This document shows, one piece after another, positions 1-22,190 of a stretch of 64,000 nucleotides of DNA. The position numbers were made by a program, and so were the translations under genes. Origin of the DNA: Tomocerus qinae (Eukaryota; Arthropoda; Collembola; Entomobryomorpha; Tomoceridae); contig CM034549.1 of NCBI GenBank assembly GCA_020055645.1, forward strand, positions 5,208,001 through 5,272,000, in the 5' to 3' direction. The stretch's first letter is position 1. Every line of letters starts with the position of its first letter. Below the pieces are notes generated by a model that saw only the letters and a list, made by a program, of their open reading frames with translations, had not been told where the DNA came from and did not search any database.

Positions 1-975
1 CAAATTATCATAGAGTCAATTAATTGTCTCTACTTATACAATGCACAAGTGCTTTTATGTTGTACTCATGTTTATGGAAAAGTCAGTACACAACGCAGTG
101 TATGTAAAGTAGACTGTACTGTAAGGTTATTATCGAATGAATAGTAGTAGAACCATTTTAAGAAGCCACTACATTTATGCAACAATGAAGTGTGTCATCA
201 CACATCTTTTTCTAGTTGTTACTGGTAGCTGTTTAACGTAGATATTATTCTACACAGTCGTGTTCAATTCAAAGAGAACTTTTGCATGTGAACGTACGAC
301 GACATTGTGAAAGTCATACATAAGACTTCACAGTGGGTGAAAGTTGTATAAAAGTTTAAACAACTTGTACATTATTAAGGAAATTATTATTAACATACCT
401 ACGCACAAATTGTAACTAATCTCAATCCCTCTAACGTTTATTGACCAGCTATATAACCAAGTGTCTTGTTTCCTACTTTCCAGTGTGAAAGTATGAAATA
501 AACCCAGGATAAACCCAAACCGAATTACAACAATGACTAAATAGAAACACTATTACCATAAAGTTTCTGCCATACAGCTATGGTAGCTTCTCAGAATACC
601 TTTGAATTAAAAAAGACAAGTAAGCAAAAGCACATAAATACTATAAATTATAATGCATTTACATTCATGCTTAGAAGCATTGAATTTAATTGTGAATTTT
701 ATCATGAAAGGTAATTATAGTATATAGCCGTGCCAGAGCTGTAATAGCAAGTAACCCCAGCATTATTTTTTCATTTTCCCTTTGTAGGCATGTTTTTCAA
801 GCTAATCCTGAATTGAGTTCTATGAGTATGACTTGTTTTGTTAGCGTGCAGTGTGTAGTGTGTAACCAGCTATATATTTAATGAAGAAGTTGTCAAACGT
901 TATTTTGGTGTAATATTTGTATTTTTGTTTTTCCTTTTAAAACATTTTCAAATTAAATTTTTGTTTGATTTTCAG
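1..975. other. Intron or upstream flank of the E(z)-like gene
   Basis: No coding exon, RNA gene or repeat is recognisable here. The polypyrimidine stretch and TTTTCAG just before 976 act as the splice acceptor of the first visible E(z)-like exon, so this DNA is probably the 3' part of an intron whose upstream exons lie outside the window. Confidence 0.6.
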
Positions 976-3900
976 AAGAAAAAGGCTGCTACATCTGACG
1001 TTCATTGGACACCATCCGAAATAGCAATGTGTGAACTTCTTACAAACAGTCATAAGCCGTGCCATATTTCTTCAATAATGATCACAAAAACTTGTCGCCA
1101 GGTAAATTCATGTGTTTATCACAGTCATAGTCATAAGGCTATGTTCCATCCAAAAGTGACTCAGGTGGGAATTAGAATGCATAAAATAAAAATAAAAATT
1201 GTGGAGTAATTATTATAAGTTGTTATGATTCAAATGCTCATTTTCGCCTGGGAATTGGGAGTGTGGGTTAGTACACTACTATTTTGGTGTTTTGCCTGAC
1301 TCCATATTTCGATCAGTTGTAGTGATCTTTTTGTGGTGCTTTCTGAAAAAAGATCACGGTAGACAATCGACAACCAATAACGTTTGGACTTTCGCAGACC
1401 ATTTTGTACAAACTACATTTCTTTAATTATTTTATGGGTATTCAGCCACTTTTTGGATGAAACTTGTCAATGAAACATCACCAATGTGTATGATAGTCTC
1501 TTACACTAATGTTTCAATATTCTGCGTTTATTATTTAAATTATCGTACCAACAAAAGTTTATTTATTTAGCTAAATTAGCTGTTTATGTGATTTAAATCA
1601 TATATTGAACTGGTGAGATAACTGTCTAATACTACTGTTTTGTTAATTTTATAGATTTGGAAATTTCTTGAAACAAATTCACCTAATTCTTTGAAGCAAA
1701 TCAGTAGTGAATCTTTCAGACATGTTAAAGATGATAGGAAAGAAAATGATATTGGTGAGAAGTATGTGCGAGTGCGCCCAAAGGAGTCCGGTGATATTCC
1801 TCACTACCAGCCATGTGTACATGCAGATAACGGAGCTTGTAATGCAAAAAATAATTGTTACTGTGTTGAAGGTGCTACGTACTGTGAACGATGGTGTTGT
1901 TGCCCTCTTGATTGTAGGTTTATCCCGAAAATATAGTATCTCAATCTTTTATTTAATATTGTTTGCATTTTCCTGTACCTCTTTGAAAAGTATCTTAATA
2001 TAAGATAATTTTATTATTTATTTTAAATTTTTGTTTGCAGGCATATTTTATTAATAGCTTACCGACATTTATTAATCAACTTTTGAAATTCTTAGGTCCG
2101 AGGCGCTTTAAGGGTTGTACCTGTAAAACAAATTGTGGTACACCAGCTTGCCCATGTTATGTAGCTCATCGAGAGTGTGATCCTAGACTGTGTCGTCAAT
2201 GTGGTTCAGAAAATACAGACCCTAATTCACAAAGATGTCGAAACGTGGGTATTCAGCACAACTGGGGTAATTGAAAAAATAAATGGTTTACGGTATGCCA
2301 TTCAAAATGAAAGGGTAGCAGTTTTGAAAGAACGAGTAGTTTTTGTCTTTGTAAGAAGGTTACTTATTAGTATTTATATTTTGAAGGTCCTTAAAAATTG
2401 TCTGTCTCAATCTCAACTTCAGATCACGGATAACTTGTATAAAATATGTCGTACATGGGCGTAGTGACGTCTTGTATATATGCAAATGGATGAAATAATT
2501 TATACAAGATCCGAATACTCTCAATCTCTGTGTCAATCTCTGTCTCTTCAATTATCAGTATCACCGACCATGTAATATTAATTGTGTGTGATGTATTGAA
2601 GACCACATAATATCTTAAGTATTTCAACAATTTCAACTTCTTCGACTTGATAAGCGGGGCAACAAGTGTGATCTTTCTATATATTTAATTAATAGTTGAT
2701 TAATATTAATGTATTAGAATAATTAATATTAATAATTAAATGTGATATTATTTCACTGTTGGTAGTTAATTAACTAAGTTGCCTCTCTCACAGGAAAGCC
2801 AGTAGAAGTGAAGATTTCCAAAGTGGTTGGCTGGGGTGGTTTTATCGGTTGCGAAGCCCTACCGGGAGAACTGATCTCTGAATATCGAGGAGAAATTATC
2901 TCTAATACCGAATGCGAAAGACGTGCTCTTTATTATGATAAAATTCAGCACACTTATCTCTTCACTTTGAATCAAAGTTAGTTTGTCTGCATAAGATCGA
3001 TTGAATTTTAAAAGCATGAACTCATAACAGTTTGTATTTATTTATTCTTCAGATTTTGTAATTGATGCAACTAGAATTGGTTGTCGGGTTCGATTTATCA
3101 ATTCGTCAAAACATCCTAACTGTTATGCCAGAGTAATGATGGTTAATGGAGACCACCGAATTGGAATATATGCTAAAAGAAAAATTGCTGCTGGGGAAGA
3201 ACTTTTCTTTGACTATGAACACGGTATGTTTTAAAGAGATCCATAATTTTTTAAAGGGGGTATCGAGTGTGGAGGTGGTTATTCGAGCTAAGGGTGGTAA
3301 TAAAAAAATTTAAGATCAAATCAAAAGTGTGGAAATTAGACTATTGTCCCGGCGAGGTTGGCTTCCCCAAATGTGCAAAGAAAACTTATTATTATATATT
3401 TAGCTCGATAGCATTCAATGTACGAGTTTTTGGGGAAACCACTTTTTTAGCCAGTTGAATAATATTAGTGTTCTTGCAAAAAACCTGTAATATTATATTA
3501 CTTAATTGTCACAAAATCAATTTTCAGCATTACTTTGTAGCCACCCTGTCACTATTTTTGTCTATTTTCTGATCGAACATAATAGAAGTAATTTACTTGT
3601 CAAGTAGCAAGTCAGAAAGGAGGCAAAATAGTGAAAATTTATTTTCTAGACTTATAACAGACAGAAAACCATTTGACTTTATTTCCTGACGTTGCATCTA
3701 ACCGATTTTTTGCTATAGTATGTTTTGCTCCTATATAATTTATAACATACTTTTCATACCCCAATACCCGATACCCTTATTTTCAAATTGTAAGTATCCC
3801 CACTTCTAGATTTTGAATTTAAATGTGGCAGTTTTATTTAGAGGTTTTTTCGGGACTTGGAAGTAAAAATCCCCATATTTTTCTTTCGCTACCAATATGG

Positions 3901-4080
3901 AAAATGGTTATGGACAAACTATTATGAATTTTGATTTTGATCATCATAATATTTCTTTTAGCTGCATTCATTAATTCGTTTTTTGAAAGCCTATTAATTT
4001 TTACTTTTACAGTGGTCAATAAACCAGTTAAAAGGAAACGAGGAAGAAAACCTCGAAAACCTCAAAAAATCTCAAATTAA
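976..4080 (+). CDS. E(z)/EZH2-like SET-domain protein, C-terminal half (six exons), divergent
   Basis: Partial gene, with 5' exons outside the window. Exons are 976-1101, 1655-1913, 2096-2266, 2794-2976, 3053-3223 and 4013-4080; every junction is GT/AG and keeps phase, giving 325 residues. The first exon matches the second SANT region of E(z) and ends in KTCRQ. Exons 2 and 3 encode the Cys-rich CXC (pre-SET) domain, with HYQPC, CPCY and RECDP. Exons 4 and 5 encode the SET domain, with [26 protein letters not shown] and GEELFFDY. E(z) is the catalytic subunit of PRC2, which methylates H3K27. Oddities: the family NHS motif reads NSS, the DKY of EZH2 reads DKI, one CXC cysteine (CKNC) reads CRNV, and the usual ending after FFDYRY is replaced by a lysine/arginine-rich tail containing [10 protein letters not shown] infer a diverged paralogue rather than the standard orthologue; catalytic activity is doubtful. 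It converges on Ack. Confidence 0.88.
1102..1654 (+). other. E(z)-like intron
   Basis: GTAAAT donor and TTTATAG acceptor. Nothing else is recognised within it. Confidence 0.8.
2267..2793 (+). other. E(z)-like intron
   Basis: GTAATT donor and CTCTCTCACAG acceptor. It contains a short AT-only stretch around 2680-2750 made of repeated TTAATATTAA-like words and no coding signal. Confidence 0.8.
3224..4012 (+). other. Last E(z)-like intron
   Basis: GTATGT donor and TTTTACAG acceptor. No hidden exon resembling the missing E(z) post-SET tail was found on reading through it. This supports the unusual basic C-terminus encoded by 4013-4080. Confidence 0.7.
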
Positions 4081-5176
4081 ACATGGAAAAAGTGAAAGCC
4101 GAAATATTTCGATGTTAGTGATTTCGGAAAACATTATAACTGGAACTGAAACAGGAACCAAACCCTTTTATACTAAACCATATTCTTCGATCGATATTGA
4201 AATTGAAGTGTAGTGTATACAGTGGAGTTGAGAGTGAATATTGTTTAATGAAGGTGTAATACTATAAGATATCAATTACTAAACATGTTAATTTTGTCAT
4301 CTTTCTGTTTTTCGGAACCAATAAAATGTTAGTATGAAGCGTAGTATGCGCATAATCTATCTCTTAATATCAATATCTGCAGTAAAAATGAAATTCGGTC
4401 ATTTGTAAAGAAAACAATTAAATTTTACTGGTATCATGAAGTATAACTATTACAAATACAAAAATGAACTTAATTTGCGAAAACACAGAATGACGATTTT
4501 TAGCATACATACAAGGTACAAAGTATACAAAAAAGATTCTTTGGAATTGAATTGACATTCTTTTAGTACAATCAGATATGATGCACATTCATAAGTCGTA
4601 ATCGTAGACAAGCTTAACTTACACAAGAATGCCTAAATTTGTAGCATACTAGTCAGATTTTCCAATTTAATTATTGACTCCATTTTTTATGTTGACGATC
4701 AAATCCCATTTATCAAATCATCGTTCTGACATTTCGCACACAAAGCCAAAGTTCATCAAAAACAGTTTCCAAAAAAATCACAAAACATTTTAACCTTCTG
4801 TTTCTTTTTGTTTTTATAAATACTTTCGTGGTAAGGTAAAGGTAAATATTGTACAATTTATCAGTGTACATCTATAATATTCTCATTTGTAACATCTGTA
4901 AGACTTAAGGAGAATTGTGATGTCTGAATGTGTGGTAAGGTTTATACTTTCTTTTAACATTTAAAAATACGATTATCCATAATGCACATTAATTTATGAT
5001 TTTGATACAGAGCACATAACATAACTATAAGTAGACAATTTACTAATTAAGTATAATATACGCATTGTGTTCGTGAGTGTATGTAAATGAAGGAAAATGA
5101 TAACTTTTTCCCAATTGATGCCTTTCATTCAATCGTTCATGATACTTATTTCATTATACTTTGCATACGAATTTTG
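4081..5176. other. 3' flank between convergent E(z)-like and Ack genes
   Basis: This holds the 3' untranslated regions of both genes. The E(z)-like side has a canonical AATAAA about 240 bp after its stop. I did not find a canonical signal on the Ack side. No gene is seen. Confidence 0.6.
4320..4325 (+). terminator. Polyadenylation signal of the E(z)-like gene
   Basis: AATAAA lies 240 bp downstream of the TAA stop at 4078-4080, on the coding strand, with no competing gene before it. Confidence 0.5.
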
Positions 5177-16028
<10,852 letters not shown>

Positions 16029-19000
16029 ACTTTCTTCTTGTCTAGGAATATATTCGGCTCGCAAACACCACAGTGAATTAAAGCAAGTTGTGAGAAATCA
16101 GTTCTTTCACAAGTCAGACAGAGCCGGAAGATTGGGACGAAAATTGGCAACAGTTGATGCTCATTAGGTGCTAGGTTTTACTTACAATCCTAAAACCAAA
16201 ATAAATAAGAAAATAAGACTAGCGGAGCCCAAGATTTATCTTGAGTTAAGCCTCGTTCACGGATTACATTTTATCCACTTCACACTTGCTACACTATGCG
16301 GTAAAGTAAACACAGTTCGATACAAACAAACAGCTTGATGTAAAATCAAAAATCAGTGAAATAAGAGGCAGCAACGGATTTAATATTTTAGAGAGTCTTG
16401 CTTGTGCATTAATTACTTTTGCCAGTAAATCACTATTAAAACCTTTACTTGGTCTGAGTAAACGAGAGAAACAGCACGCCCGCCGGTTCAATTAACTATA
16501 CTAACAAAGTCGCTTGGCGTGTAATGATAATCAGCTTCTCTGCATCATACGATTCGTAACACCAACCAGATAACACAATTTAACTCTGGGAAATTAATAA
16601 ATTGTCATCATTTCATTTGAAAATGATAACGTATGTTTTAATTTTAATATAAGAATCAACCACAAATTACGTGTGCACTTAGCTGTGTACATTAAAGTTA
16701 CAGACTAGCTGTTATTAAACAGACACTTATTATAGCACAACACCAGCAGCCAGCCGATGCGATGGACCAACTCACACTAACTGAGCAGTACACTGAGAAC
16801 ATCAGCAGAAACTGTGATTTGTTCTGCGAGGGGCGTGATGAGTTTATTGCATACAACTGAAGTATAAATTGCACAGTGAAATGTACTCTACTACATGTAA
16901 GTTATGTTTGTAAGCTAACGGCCTGACCATGCTTGTTTCATTTAGATAGATAGAGATAGATAGGTCAAGGTATTGTCATTAAATTAACGTGCAAAGTTGA
17001 TAGATAGGTTCTTTATACGCTAATGTGGGATTATTTTCTCTTTGGTTGGGCTGGGAGGCACCGTTACTTTACAACCGTTGACAATGTGTGCGAGACAATA
17101 GAACAAACTGATACGGACTGAAGACAGCTCTTCTTTAGTCTAAGCCTTCACTTGGCTTCGTAGAAGACACATTCTTCCAAAGGCACCTTTGCTTGACGAT
17201 TTCATTCATGTTGTATACCCATCGCCCAATCGCTATGTGTACTAACTACACATAAGCATATCTTATGCCTCCAACCTAAACGGACAAACTTGAGTGAAGT
17301 GTGCTCCACGTAGAATCTTTTTTAGACTACAATAGAACTGACTGTGAGTTTGTGAGAGCTCTTCTTTAGTTCAATTATAAGTGGTTCTGCATACAATTAC
17401 TATATAAATATTTCGTAATTGACAGTATTATAAGTCGACCTTATGACCAACAATTAATTATGTAAGGACGATCGGAGGAATTCCGACGCGCGTGCTAATT
17501 GACTGCAAACTGCAATTCAAATTCATTAAACTTAGCTTTTCACACTTCAGGCTAAAGAATTATTTGCTAAAAATAAAACATCTTTATTAGTATATATTAG
17601 TAGTGATTCTCAAGCATCCTTTCATAAGTGTCCTTACACTCTTCCTATTGTATTTAAGATAGAAAATATGTGGAATTATTATTATTAAAACTTCATTCGT
17701 CGGTTCGCCGAGTGAGGACAGATATAAATAGTGATAGGTATATATAGTAATCAAGCTTTCACTTTTGTACTCTATTCTTTCAATTGTGTAGAGTTCAGTT
17801 GACATTTCGACAGTAGTAAACAACTTAAGGATTAAAAATGAAACAACTTTTAAACATTATTTACCTAACCAATTTGACATTTTGCTGAGTTTGTATTAAG
17901 ACAGTTTTAGTGAGAGTATTAAGGTGTTACATTTTCAATTGATCAAACCAAAGAGTGAAATCTGAGCACATTGGTTTTAAACTGACTTAAACTCTGTACA
18001 CAAATATTTACTACATATACAACTTGATATATATATTTGTCTACCACTGCAGCTAGTATTGACATCCGCAGTTCAGCTTTAGCTGACGAGAAGTGTGATG
18101 TCAACGTGTAATTACATATCTCGCTCGGAACCGCAGCCTAAGAGTGATTATTTTCTATTTATTTTCATTCGTCTCTGTTCTCTCTAAGAATAGTCTCCAA
18201 AGTATCAGTACTGTCTTCAGAAAAGCTGCAACCAAAGCCAACAATAAATAAAATCTCTCCTGCCTCCACATTTCATTGTATTTCTTTTATTTCATTTTAA
18301 GAAACACAAAACAAAGCATTTTCTTTCTAGCAACCATCTTCCTTCAAAAGAAAAGAGAAACATCTGCCTACCTGAACCCCAAACTGTAACAAAGAAATGA
18401 AACCCTATTTGTGTTAGATATCAGCAACCTTTCGTACTTAGGTTATCCACGATGCATGTGACCATATGCGACGAAAACAGATCTATCATATTGGCTTCTA
18501 CTCTACTTACATATAACTTGAATCCTTCCTTCACAAACAGTTTTTATTTCTTATAAAGTAGACCTCAACTCTAAATGCAAATAATAATCTAGGAAGGCCC
18601 TAATGGAGTGAAAAAGGTATACCATAAGGGTTTCATGTTACGAAGGACTTCATTTATTTTAATGATTTTCTGTAAGATATACCATCCCTTGCCCTTCCAA
18701 TTTTAGCCTCAGCATGAAAAATACTTATTTAAGAGACAGAAATCTTAAGCAAACTAACTTATCAATCCCCGGCTGCAAATAGCGGAATATGAATGCAATA
18801 TACAGAATATTTCGAATAAAAGCAAATATTTTCCACATGCGATGACTGAAAATTAATTGTACGATAACTTTATGACCGCAGACGATCTATATAATATTAT
18901 CTATCAAATGTCAGTGGTCGCATGTCGCGTTATCACCCAATGCTAATACTTTGCTTTAATGCCTTGAAAAATGAGATTTGTTGAAACATTCCAGTATTTG

Positions 19001-21968
19001 TTTTAGTTATTGAAGCAACAGATCACTCAATCACTCACCAATGATAACTATAGGTATAAAAACACGTGCAAGATACAACGCTACAGAATCAGCTCACTTG
19101 CTTTTTGCAGAAGATTTCTAAGTAGCCTAAAGCAAACCATTATCTAATTCACTAATGACGTTTCTAATAAATATTCAAGTCTGGGCAAACAATTTCAATG
19201 CATATAAGTTAATATGTAGCTGGTCGTATTTTTATGATGCTGCTGACGACGTAGCTGACTTTGACTCATATCCTAAGAATAGTGGGTACATACCTAAAGG
19301 ATTCAAGGCGCAAGTTTAGAGATTGTTTAATCTTTGTACATATGCATTATACATAACTTACAATGTCTACGTCTGTACAAGTTGTCTGTAAAAACGTACC
19401 CCACTGACTTAGAATTCTCTCTAAAAACTCACATTATACTGCCGTTTCTAGGTTTGCTACTTCGTATTGAAGTAATTAACATTAGCAATATAGATATTTG
19501 AGTAAAGTCTTAGAAAATGAAGTGTAGAACAGCTCTAATAAAAATCAATTGAAAGTAACACAAATGAATTAGCGATTATTATCATGCTGTCAGTGATCCG
19601 AGTATAAGGTACAATAAACATAAAACATCCATTGCATAAAGCTGCAATGTACCAAGCTTCATATTGCACATTACACTCTAAATGTAAACAAATACGTATA
19701 TTTAATGGGAGAAAATTACAGATAGTACTATTTATATTATTCGCGAGTGTTTTTGTATATAAACTGTATTAGTAATATATACAGCTATGTGCAGCCATGC
19801 ATTCAGAATTAATTAAATTAACACAATATGTCTATCAAATATTATAGCAGAATATTTGTCAATTACGACAAGGATATACTTCTATGAAGCACTTGCGCAA
19901 ACACTACAATCGTATCGATTGATAGAACCGTTGTTTACAAATACAGCTTCGAATCAATAACAATTAAATTACATGACCATGCAATTAGCTTATTTCTCAT
20001 TACCCTTTTGCCATTAATTCTCAAAATCTCAAAACAATAACAGAAAATTATTAATGTTTAAGAAAGTGTGTAGGAACTATTTTCACTCTCATAAAGAGAT
20101 TAATTAATAGTTAGCAATAAACAAGTTCAAATACCTTACCTTGATTAATAGATTTTTTGGCAGTTAGAAGGGATTCCTTTTTGCTCGTAATAATCAATTT
20201 CTTCCAATCTCATTCAGATAATTTCTACTTGGTAATGATAGTAATAGTTCTTCAAGTCTTAATGTCACAAATTGCAAATTGGTTCAGAAGATTCAAAATC
20301 GATTGCAAGAGCAGTACATATAACAAGCACAGAGTAGGATGATTTAATACTGCACATGATTTATACTGACGCAAGAGAAAAATCCGTCATTATTGATTAC
20401 AAATTCTCCTCTGCTTGCATCTCGCTATTTAAAATGGTTTCACTGAGCATCGCTTTGATAATATCCAATGTCTCAATCATATTCTCGTCAACGAACCTAA
20501 ATTGGAAGATACAATAAGTAAATGTATAAAGACATTAATTAGTATGTATGTACATATACAATGTATACTGCAACTTTGATGGCTTACCTATTTAAAAATA
20601 TTCGGTTGGTTTATTTTCTTGTTTAGTTAACACTTCTTATACGGTCATGGTGAGTAAAGCTACCAAATGTACTGTCTAATTGACAATTTGTGACTACGAT
20701 TCAGTCAGTATTTGGATCAACAAAAATTATTTCCTTTCAGCAGTGGGCACTTTTCAGTCAGTCTTTCAAGAGTTTCAATCTCCAGAATCTGAATAATAAT
20801 GAAAAAAGAGCTATAAAGACATAACTCTATCTTGTAAACATATATTTTATTGTGTGATGTGCTTCGAAGAATTTTTATAAGCAATTGTCTTTAGATAACT
20901 TACACTTATCAATATCAATCTGTATTGTGTACCATTTCTTGCATTATTATTAGATTTTCTTAAACATAATCTACAACTATAACAAATGTGAACAAATAAT
21001 ATAATCAAAGCGCAGAGTAACAAGAATAAACAATGTACATCATTATAAAATCAATATATTATGTAAACGATAGTCTTGAGTCTTGGGTATCTTAAATGTA
21101 ACTGTTGGTCAATTTTTTTAAATCGAGATTGTGTGATTGATCAACTAATATTTAACCTATGATAATATTTATGTAGAGTATAATGAAAAATGATTCCGAA
21201 GATGGAAATAAATGAGTTGAATTCCTTTCTTGGAACTGGATCAACCCTTAGCAGGTAAACGACTGTTGATTTGTCTAACGACAAAGATTGTGTACACACA
21301 ATCCATTACACGACAAAGACAGATGGATAGGCATAAGATGTGTATGACTATTCCGAAGTAGTCTGCTTAAGTATTCTACTATGTAGTATTACGTAGCTGG
21401 TCTCCTCTCTCCAGCAATGTGCAAGATATCCATAAAATATATCTTACTATAGCTATCTGTTTATTTGTTATTTGAAGAAGTGTGCCTCAAGGAATGAAGA
21501 AGAAGGAAGTCTTCCCAAGAAGTAGTTTAACGAGCAAAGGAGCAAGACGAGCATCTGTTTCTGTTTACCACTTTGTGCTCTCTACCTTACTTCACCACTA
21601 CTACGCATCCTGAGACATAAACTACTACTCTTCGCCTTTTACAGATGGTACCTGAGTATCAAACTCCAACACCCACACTCCTCATCGAAATAATACTCTC
21701 CTTCATGCATTACAACTTTTACTACATTTTTCCCATACCACATTTGTAAAATATCTCCAATAACAGCGCTTAATAATTAATGCCTTTATCCGTGAAAAAT
21801 GAATTATTATGAATCAAAAGGCTGGAAGCACATTAAGCATGCATTGATGTTATTAGTTTTAATATTCTGTTACAGATATACTCTCAAATGACATTACAAG
21901 CATACATTTTATAATGCTGGTCATATTCTATCAAAAATGCTTGTAATTTTTGCTTAATGAGTACTAAG
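16029..21968. other. Intergenic DNA upstream of Ack
   Basis: No gene is recognised. On the minus strand, a GTAAGT donor near 16180 and a CCTAG acceptor near 16040 could mark a 5'-UTR intron of Ack. A short GATA tract lies at 16945-16963. The promoter cannot be placed from sequence alone. Confidence 0.5.
16945..16963. repeat. GATA microsatellite
   Basis: Four GATA words with one GA slip (gatagatagagatagata) lie about 0.9 kb upstream of the Ack start codon. It could be a simple-sequence tract or a GATA-factor site cluster. Confidence 0.6.
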
Positions 21969-22182
21969 TAGAGAGTTGCACGGGCACAGGCTGCCCGTAC
22001 GGGCAGCTGCCCGGCCCATGCCCGTACGGGCACGGGCGGGCACGGGCACTAAATTGCCTGCCCGTGCAACTCTTAATAGAGTTGCACGGGCACAGGCAGC
22101 CCGTACGGGCAGCTGCCCGGCCCGTGCCCGTACGGGGACGGGCGGGCACGGGCACTAAATTGCCTGCCCGTGCAACTCTCTA
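21969..22182. mobile_element. hAT-type MITE, tandem dimer
   Basis: A GC-rich island in AT-rich DNA, bounded by inverted ends TAGAGAGTTGCACGGGCA. It is flanked by the 8-bp duplication GTACTAAG (21961-21968 and 22183-22190), which fits the hAT target pattern nTnnnnAn. Inside are two roughly 106-bp monomers, about 21969-22074 and 22075-22182. They differ at only a few positions, and each is itself bounded by AGAGTTGCACGGGCA inverted ends. There is no transposase, so it is non-autonomous. The TIR, TSD length and GGGC-rich subterminal repeats all fit hAT. Confidence 0.85.
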
Positions 22183-22190
22183 GTACTAAG

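Noticed and set aside
2035-2274. A longer first part of the E(z)-like third exon ([12 protein letters not shown]...)
   Set aside because: This is intron read-through. The acceptor at 2094-2095 joins in phase to the donor at 1914 and gives the conserved CXC sequence.
21964-22158. Overlapping Pro/Arg/Ala-rich open frames on both strands
   Set aside because: They are produced by the GC-rich, palindromic MITE dimer, which lacks stops by composition.
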